Positions 57,123 to 64,000 of a DNA stretch of 64,000 bases are shown piece by piece. This stretch comes from Haliangium sp963772315. GTDB lineage: Bacteria > Myxococcota_A > Polyangia > Haliangiales > Haliangiaceae. Where the stretch lies: the NCBI GenBank assembly GCA_963772315.1, contig CAVYWJ010000003.1:1178001-1242000 (forward strand), given 5' to 3'. A model generated the notes under the pieces. That model was not told the DNA's origin and made no database searches. It saw only the letters and a list, made by a program, of their open reading frames with translations. The translations under genes were made by a program, and so were the position numbers. Each line of letters begins with the position of its first letter. Positions within the stretch are counted from its first letter, which is position 1.

Positions 57123-58333
57123 TGCATCGCGTGGCCAGCATCGGCGCCGCGCCCATCGCGCGGATCATCGCTTTGGGCATCGCCCTGAGCATCGCGGGCA
57201 TCGGGCTGGGCCTCGGGCTGGGCGGCTGCGGACGCACGCGGTCGCGAGCGGTCGAGATCACGCCTGCGCCGCCGCCGGATCAGGTGAGCCTGATCGAGCT
57301 CCGTCGCGAGCTCGAGGCCGCGGTGCTGGACAACTACCTCCAGCTCGGCCTCGGCAACATGGAGGCGTATGGCGACATCATCGACACCGACGACGCCGTC
57401 ACCCTGATCGGCCTCGGCCCTGACGACGTCTACCTCGGCGACCAGAGCGAGGCTTGCACCTCGGCCATGGCCAGCACCGCCCCCGAGGTCGTCCTGCAGC
57501 GCCGCCGCGCCTGCGGACGCACGTCCGATCGCCTGCCGTTCCGCATCGGCTCGCCCTGCCTGCCCGACACCGATCCCGACAAGCCCTGCCTCGGCGTGCT
57601 GTCCAAGAACCTGAGCGCGCGCGTCTCGCGCGACGGCACCACGGCCTGGGTCGTCGACGAGCTCAGCTATCGCATCCCCTACCGCGGCCGGCAGGCCGCC
57701 ATGCCGCTGCGCTACACCGCCGTGTTCGTGCGTGATGTCGAGCGCTGGGATCTGGTCCAGGAGCATCTCTCCTATCCCCTGCCGACCCGCCTCACCGGCG
57801 AGCTCGCGGCGGCCGGCCAGCTGGCCACGCCTGCGCCGATGGAGCGACACGGCACACCGGCCCTGTGGGAGCTCGTCCACCAGCACCTCGCCCTGGACAA
57901 GGTCGGCCGCGCGCGCAGCAAGATCCTGGCCGCTGCCAGGGATGCCACCGAGGATCGCGTGCTCCTGCTCCACAACCCGAGCGGCGAGCGGCGCGGCGCC
58001 GAGCTCTACACCGGGGCCAACCTCGTCGACGCCTTTGGCGCGGGCACCCAGATCGAGGCCCGTGACGTGCGCGTGTTCTCCGCGCCCGGCGGCCGCGTCG
58101 CCTGGCTGGCTGCCAACCTCGACGTGGCCACGCAGTACGAGACCAAGCCCGCGCTCGTCCGCATGCGCCTCACAGCCGTGCTGGAGCGAGACCAGGCCGC
58201 TGCCTGGCAGCTCATGCACGCCCACGTCTCGGTGCCGATCCGCAAGGAGCAGCTGGCCGCGCGCGTGTTTGGCGCGGGCCTCACCCCGAGCAGCACCGAT
58301 CCCACCAGCAGCCAGGAGCACGGCTCCTGGTAG
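57122..58333 (+). CDS. Lipoprotein with two SnoaL-like (NTF2 fold) domains
   Basis: 403 aa. The N-terminus is a hydrophobic signal with a lipobox (GLGGC). The first domain (about 60-220) and the second (about 250-385) both look like NTF2-fold SnoaL_3/DUF4440 domains; LEAAVLDNYLQLGLGNMEAYGDIID is split over the first helices. Neither shows clear catalytic residues. The ATG overlaps the stop of the MocA gene by 1 nt, so it is part of the same transcript, yet a lipoprotein has no obvious link to molybdenum cofactor. Function unknown. Confidence 0.7.
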   Translation: MHRVASIGAAPIARIIALGIALSIAGIGLGLGLGGCGRTRSRAVEITPAPPPDQVSLIELRRELEAAVLDNYLQLGLGNMEAYGDIIDTDDAVTLIGLGPDDVYLGDQSEACTSAMASTAPEVVLQRRRACGRTSDRLPFRIGSPCLPDTDPDKPCLGVLSKNLSARVSRDGTTAWVVDELSYRIPYRGRQAAMPLRYTAVFVRDVERWDLVQEHLSYPLPTRLTGELAAAGQLATPAPMERHGTPALWELVHQHLALDKVGRARSKILAAARDATEDRVLLLHNPSGERRGAELYTGANLVDAFGAGTQIEARDVRVFSAPGGRVAWLAANLDVATQYETKPALVRMRLTAVLERDQAAAWQLMHAHVSVPIRKEQLAARVFGAGLTPSSTDPTSSQEHGSW

Positions 58334-58381
58334 CGCCCTCGCGCGGCGCCCCCTCCGCGCGCCGGCCTCGCTCGCACGACG

Positions 58382-61300
58382 TCACTCGAACGACATGAGG
58401 GCGGCCAGGTCCTCGCGCGCCAGCACCTTGAGCGTGCCCTGATCGTCCTCCTGGACCACGCTCTCCATCAGCTGCCGCTTCTTGGCGATCAGCGCCGCGA
58501 TCTTCTCCTCCAGCGTGCCCTCGGTGACCAGCTTGAGCACGTGCACCCCGCGCGTCTGCCCGATGCGATGCACGCGGTCCGTGGCCTGATCCTCGCGCGC
58601 CGCGTTCCACCAGCGGTCGTAGTGCATCACCACCGACGCCGCGACCAGATCGATGCCCACGCCGCCCGCGGTCAAGCTGGCCAGGAACACCCGGCACTCG
58701 GGATCTTCCTGGAAGCGCGCGATCACCTCGCCGCGGTGGCGCGTCTGCCCGGTCAGCTTGGCGAAGCCGATGCCCAGCGACTGGAGATGCTTCTCGAAGA
58801 TGCGCAGCATGCCCAGGAACTGGCTGTAGACCACCACCTTTTGCCCCGACGCCAGGCTCTCGCGCAGGAGCTCCTTGGCCAGCTCCCACTTGGCCGACTC
58901 GTACTCCTCGTACCGCTCCGGCTCCCCCGAGACCAGCGCGGGGTGACAGCAGATCTGCTTGAGCAGCGTCAGCAGCGCGAAGATGTGGATGTACGGCACC
59001 GCCTGGTCCTCGTTGCGCAGCGCCGCGATCAGCTCGCGCCCGCGCGTCTCCACCGCGTCGCGATACAGCTTGATCTGGTCGTCGCTCAGCCCGCAGGTGC
59101 GCACGTCCTCGATCTTGGACGGCAGCTGGTCGAGCACCGCGCGCTTGGTGCGCCTGAGCACGAACGGCGCGACCAGCCGCTGCAGCTCGCGCCGCGCCTC
59201 CGGGTCACCGCGCTCCTCGATCGGCACCACGAAGCGGGTGCGAAACGCCTCCATGCTGCCCAGGTAGCCGGGCAAGGACAGGTTCGCGAGCGCGGCCAGA
59301 TCCTCCAGGCTGTTCTCGATCGGCGTGCCCGACAGGCACAGCCGCATCCCGGTCTTCAGCCGCACCGCCGCGTGGTACGCCTGGGTCTGCGGGTTCTTGA
59401 GCAGCTGCGCCTCGTCGAACACGGCCACCCCCAGCTCCAGGCGCTCCAGCTCGTCGATGTCGTTGCGCAGGATCCCGTACGACGTCAGCAGCACGTCGGC
59501 GCTGCCCGCGGCCGCCAGGTTGCGCCCGCCGCCGTGGAACACGGCCGCGCGCAGCCCGGGCACGTGCGCGTCGAGGATCCGCTGCCAGTGGCTCAGCACC
59601 GTGGTCGGGCACACCACCAGGAACGGCGCCGTCACCTGCCGCTGCTCGCGCAGCGCCAGCAGGAACGACGCGACCTGGTGCGTCTTGCCCAGACCCATGT
59701 CATCGCAGAGCAGCCCGCCGAAGCCGTTGTCGTGGAGGTACAGCAGCCACTCCGCGCCGCGCACCTGATAGTCGCGCAGCACCGAGCGCAGCCCGCGCAG
59801 CGGCTCGAGCGGCCTGGCCGGGACCAACGCCAGCAGCCGCTCCAGGCTCTCGGCCTGGCTGCCCTGACACGACACCGCCAGCCCGGCCCCGCCCGCGGCC
59901 AGCAGCCGCAGCACCGCCAGCCGGCTCATGCGCAGCGGCGCGTGCGGCGTGCCCACCGCGTCGACCAGCGCGTCGAGATCCGCGATCTGGTGCCGGGCCA
60001 GCAGATCCGCCAGCGGCGCGAACGCGGGCGCGTGGGTGTCGACCCAGCCCTCCTCGGTCTCGACGAAGCGCTGCCCGCGCCGGCGCGCGCGCAGGATGTC
60101 GTCGAGCGCGATGCTGGCGTCGCCCTCGCCGTAGCGCATCGACAGCCAGCACCAGTCGCGCTGCAGCGCCTCGCTGTCGATGGTCACGCGATCGAACGAG
60201 GTCAGCACGCGCAGCCCCAGGATCTCGTCACGCTCGTCGCGCTCGTTTGGCCCGTCGCCCTCGTCGCCCGCCCCGACGCTCAGCGCTCCGGCCACGCCTG
60301 CCAGGATGCTGCCCGTGCGCGACGCCTCCACGTCCATGGGCCGGGCCAGGTGCAGCGCTTCGGCCACGGGCCCCGGCTCCTCCAGCGCTACCAGCATGTC
60401 GAGCGCCGGCAGGTACGCCACGTCTCCGTAGCGAAAGCGCTCCTCGAGCACGAGGATGCGTTCCTCGCCCGACTGTCCGGTCACCTTGACCACCGGCTCG
60501 ACCCGCAGCCCGCCGCCGCGCTGCGCCGCCATCCTGACCAGCGGCCGCAGCGGCCCCGCGTGCACGGGCAGCGCCTGGTCGGCCGGCAGCGCCGCGCGCA
60601 TCACGCGCAGGAACACGCGCACCGCCCGCGGCGGCACCGTCACGCGGCAGAGCGGCGCGTCCTCCGGCCCGTCTTCCGGCCCGTGCAGGCTGACCCGCAG
60701 CGCCCCGCTCTCGCGATCGATCGCGGGCGCGAAGCGCACCGCGCCCTGCCCGTGCTCACGGAACCCGTGATACGCCAGCCGGTGCCAGAAGCTCTCCTCG
60801 ATCACCTGTCCGTGCGTGCGATGCCCGAGCGCGCGCATGCTCTGCTCGTAGGCAGTCGACGTCCGCTCCATCAGCCACTCCAGCAGCAGCGCCCGCTGCG
60901 GCGCCGGGTCCCGTCCCTTCAGCACCAGCCGGCTGCGAAAGCGCGCCGCCCCGGCCCCGCCGCCCAGGTACGTCACCAGCACGCCGCCGCCCGGCTCGTA
61001 CACGCGCACCACCGGCGCCTCGTCCTCGACCTCGTCCCGCACGATCACCTTGTGCACCGGCACCTCGTGCTCCTCGGCCAGCGCCGCGAACAGCCGGTAC
61101 CACAGGCTCTGCCGGAACGCCGCGGCCATGTCGCCGGTGCCCAGCCGCTGCCCGAGCGCGCGCCGCAGCGCCTGCAACCGGACCACGTGCGCGCACGGCC
61201 CGCGCCCTTTGCCCCCGCCATCGCAGGTGCAGAAGGCGGTCTGGTTCCCGCCCTCCGGGTCGTCGATCAGCATCGCCGTTGCCGCCTGCACCCCGCCCCC

Positions 61301-61489
61301 TGCCAGATCCATGGCGGCGGCCATGTGCACCGCGTAGCCATGCCGGTGGAACTCCAGGTCATCGACCGGCGCCGCCGCGCTCTGTGCCGCCGCGGCCACC
61401 ACCGCAGGCGCGACCGCGGCCCGCGAGCGCGTGCGCCCTGCCGGCCGACCGGAGCCTTGCTTACCGCGTCCTGTTTGCCGCTTCGCCAT
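58382..61489 (-). CDS. SNF2-family helicase with N-terminal SWIM zinc finger
   Basis: 1035 aa. The N-terminus has a basic Ala/Arg region, then a SWIM zinc finger (FCTCDGGGKGRGPCAHVV; CxC-n-CxH). The C-terminal 480 residues form a SNF2/RapA-type ATPase: the Walker A is in DDMGLGKTHQ, the Walker B is DEAQ and later motifs include LSGTPIENS and DRVHRIGQTRGVH. The middle is poorly conserved helical sequence. Such proteins remodel protein-DNA complexes. ATG at 61489. The gene stands alone, with two stem-loops in its upstream region. Confidence 0.92.
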   Translation of the reverse strand: MAKRQTGRGKQGSGRPAGRTRSRAAVAPAVVAAAAQSAAAPVDDLEFHRHGYAVHMAAAMDLAGGGVQAATAMLIDDPEGGNQTAFCTCDGGGKGRGPCAHVVRLQALRRALGQRLGTGDMAAAFRQSLWYRLFAALAEEHEVPVHKVIVRDEVEDEAPVVRVYEPGGGVLVTYLGGGAGAARFRSRLVLKGRDPAPQRALLLEWLMERTSTAYEQSMRALGHRTHGQVIEESFWHRLAYHGFREHGQGAVRFAPAIDRESGALRVSLHGPEDGPEDAPLCRVTVPPRAVRVFLRVMRAALPADQALPVHAGPLRPLVRMAAQRGGGLRVEPVVKVTGQSGEERILVLEERFRYGDVAYLPALDMLVALEEPGPVAEALHLARPMDVEASRTGSILAGVAGALSVGAGDEGDGPNERDERDEILGLRVLTSFDRVTIDSEALQRDWCWLSMRYGEGDASIALDDILRARRRGQRFVETEEGWVDTHAPAFAPLADLLARHQIADLDALVDAVGTPHAPLRMSRLAVLRLLAAGGAGLAVSCQGSQAESLERLLALVPARPLEPLRGLRSVLRDYQVRGAEWLLYLHDNGFGGLLCDDMGLGKTHQVASFLLALREQRQVTAPFLVVCPTTVLSHWQRILDAHVPGLRAAVFHGGGRNLAAAGSADVLLTSYGILRNDIDELERLELGVAVFDEAQLLKNPQTQAYHAAVRLKTGMRLCLSGTPIENSLEDLAALANLSLPGYLGSMEAFRTRFVVPIEERGDPEARRELQRLVAPFVLRRTKRAVLDQLPSKIEDVRTCGLSDDQIKLYRDAVETRGRELIAALRNEDQAVPYIHIFALLTLLKQICCHPALVSGEPERYEEYESAKWELAKELLRESLASGQKVVVYSQFLGMLRIFEKHLQSLGIGFAKLTGQTRHRGEVIARFQEDPECRVFLASLTAGGVGIDLVAASVVMHYDRWWNAAREDQATDRVHRIGQTRGVHVLKLVTEGTLEEKIAALIAKKRQLMESVVQEDDQGTLKVLAREDLAALMSFE

Positions 61490-61594
61490 GAGTCGGATTA
61501 CGTCGGGGTCATCCTAATACGATGTTCCAGAGATAACTCCCCAGATCGCAACGAGAGGGCGCGTGGGCGGGGTCGGGCGGCGTTTCGGAGCGCT

Positions 61595-61613
61595 CCTCAC
61601 CCGGAGGGTGAGG
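61595..61613. terminator. Stem-loop between glgA and the SNF2 gene
   Basis: A perfect 8-bp stem, CCTCACCC and GGGTGAGG, with a 3-nt loop (GGA). It lies downstream of glgA on the minus strand and upstream of the SNF2 gene. No T-tract is present, so a terminator or mRNA-structure role is uncertain. Confidence 0.35.
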
Positions 61614-61639
61614 ATGCCAGCGGAGAACCGAGCGCCGGT

Positions 61640-61665
61640 GGCCGCCGGACCGCAGGTCCGCGGCC
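61640..61665. terminator. Second stem-loop between glgA and the SNF2 gene
   Basis: GGCCGCC-GGACC pairs with GGTCC-GCGGCC around a 3-nt loop (GCA), 11 pairs with one bulged base. A very stable G/C hairpin 27 nt from the other stem-loop, without a T-tract. Confidence 0.35.
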
Positions 61666-61789
61666 TGACGGCGCGTCCGCACGAACGCGTCCACGTGCCC
61701 CCTCTCCCGCAACTGGGGAATGACTTCTGACCTGCAGTACTAGCATAGCGTCTACTCGTAGCATCCCGGCCGCCCCGGGCACACTGCCC

Positions 61790-61865
61790 GCCGCCCGTCG
61801 TATCAGCCCCGCCGCGCGTCGTATCAGCCCCGCCGCGCGTCGTATCAGCCCCGCCGCGCGTCGTA

Positions 61866-61883
<18 letters not shown>
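61790..61883 (-). repeat. 21-nt tandem array seeded by the end of glgA
   Basis: Four 21-nt units at 61790, 61811, 61832 and 61853 plus a partial fifth, consensus GCCGCGCGTCGTATCAGCCC C. Read on the minus strand, each unit encodes Asp-Ala-Arg-Arg-Gly-stop-Tyr. The unit repeats the last codons and stop of glgA, giving consecutive in-frame stops. Confidence 0.85.
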
Positions 61884-63329
<1,446 letters not shown>

Positions 63330-63393
63330 GGGCAATCGTCAACACCTGCACGCCTGAAAAACGGCCCGTCAAGATATCATGGACCCCGTGCCC

Positions 63394-64000
63394 ATGACCT
63401 ACGCAGTTCCACCTCCCCAGCAGCCCACGGTCGCGGTCGCAGGCGAGAGCGCGCGCTTTCCCGTTCGCCGTATCTACTGCGTCGGCCGCAACTACGCGGC
63501 GCACGCCCGCGAGATGGGCGGCAGCCCCGAGCGCGAGGCGCCGTTCTTCTTCCAGAAGCCCGCGGATACCGTGTTGCCCAGCGGCGAGCGCTTCCCCTAT
63601 CCACCGCTCTCCAGCGACGTCCACCACGAGATCGAGCTGGTGGTCGCCCTGCGCGGCGGCGGCGCCGGCATCGCCCCTGCCCGCGCGCACGAGCTCGTGT
63701 ACGGCTATGCCGTGGGCCTCGACATGACCCGCCGCGATCTGCAGCACGCGGCCAAGCAGCACGGCCGCCCGTGGGAATCGGCCAAGTCCTTCGATCACGC
63801 GGCCCCGTGCGGCGACATCGCGCCCGCCGCCAGGATCGGACACCCGCAGCGCGCCGCGATCTGGCTCGACGTGACCAGCGCCGGCAGCAGCGCGCGCCGC
63901 CAGCAGGCCGACATCGCCGACATGATCTGGAGTGTCCCCGAGATCATCGCCGAGCTCTCGCGCCTGGTCGTCCTGGCCCCGGGCGACCTCATCTTCACCG
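63394..64000 (+). CDS. Fumarylacetoacetate hydrolase family protein (3' end outside window)
   Basis: 202 aa visible; the frame is open at the end of the window. The sequence YCVGRNYAAHAREMG is the hallmark of fumarylpyruvate hydrolase-type FAH enzymes. FFFQKPADT and HHEIELVVAL follow, containing the metal-binding acidic residues, and GYAVGLDMTRRDLQ continues the fold. These enzymes cleave C-C bonds in acylpyruvates in aromatic degradation. ATG at 63394 gives the usual family start (MTYAVPPPQQ); ATG at 63379 would add five residues. The gene is divergent from glgA. Confidence 0.88.
   Translation, partial: MTYAVPPPQQPTVAVAGESARFPVRRIYCVGRNYAAHAREMGGSPEREAPFFFQKPADTVLPSGERFPYPPLSSDVHHEIELVVALRGGGAGIAPARAHELVYGYAVGLDMTRRDLQHAAKQHGRPWESAKSFDHAAPCGDIAPAARIGHPQRAAIWLDVTSAGSSARRQQADIADMIWSVPEIIAELSRLVVLAPGDLIFT

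Noticed and set aside
58541..61723. A 1060-codon plus-strand reading
   Set aside because: Antisense to the SNF2 helicase, whose ATPase motifs are complete.

Overview
The window is a very GC-rich, densely packed stretch of a Myxococcota (delta-proteobacterial) chromosome, probably a Polyangia/Haliangiales-type myxobacterium. The evidence is the many Sec lipoproteins of unknown function, two long secreted paralogs with MYXO-CTERM-like tails, a eukaryote-like Ser/Thr kinase fused to TPRs, PEGA/TPR-type envelope proteins, a large hybrid sensor kinase and long in-frame tandem repeats. This assignment is an inference; no rRNA or other marker gene lies in the window.

Layout. 0-5.4 kb: end of a PbpC-type penicillin-binding protein, a metzincin/TPR lipoprotein and a DUF885 lipoprotein. 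5.4-11.2 kb: accessory block with a less GC-rich C39-like gene and its 56-aa partner, two small coupled unknown genes, a duplicated MNT-HEPN nucleotidyltransferase around a truncated cysteine synthase, an orphan antitoxin and a cyclophilin. 11.2-12 kb: non-genic 42-nt tandem arrays. 12-15.4 kb: a DUF4032 protein and a large lipoprotein. 15.8-23.4 kb: a gene set for electron transfer across the envelope. It holds a 5-haem lipoprotein, a membrane-anchored Fe-S flavoprotein with permuted motif order, a di-haem b-type membrane cytochrome, 23-haem and 10-haem c-type cytochromes and an outer-membrane beta-barrel candidate. 23.4-31.9 kb: a hybrid histidine kinase and an envelope operon ending in a good rho-independent terminator. 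32-35 kb: a GH13 lipoprotein. 35-40 kb: a Fic toxin-antitoxin pair, an SDR/LysR divergent pair, an Rpn/DUF4351 gene with two broken copies, and another repeat array. 40-50.4 kb: DASS transporter, prolyl oligopeptidase, SDR/AraC pair, KAS III-like enzyme, Ser/Thr kinase, RNase HI. 50.4-64 kb: paired lipoproteins, a metallophosphoesterase, XdhC-MocA, a SNF2 helicase, glycogen synthase and the start of a fumarylacetoacetate hydrolase-family gene.

How the genes work together. The most coherent system is the 15.8-23.4 kb block. Its likely path is NAD(P)H/ferredoxin flavoprotein, then di-haem cytochrome b in the inner membrane, then periplasmic multihaem cytochromes, then an outer-membrane barrel. 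The last three genes overlap by 1 and 4 nt and are clearly translationally coupled. The direction of electron flow and the terminal acceptor cannot be read from the sequence.

A caveat affects six genes (near 13.79, 17.36, 18.38, 21.77, 41.62 and 46.36 kb). Each is open at both ends but broken by exactly one extra base. The uniform +1 pattern points to insertion errors in the assembly rather than six pseudogenes. I treat them as probably intact genes and give their full span. No tRNA, rRNA, CRISPR array, complete insertion sequence or prophage was recognised.
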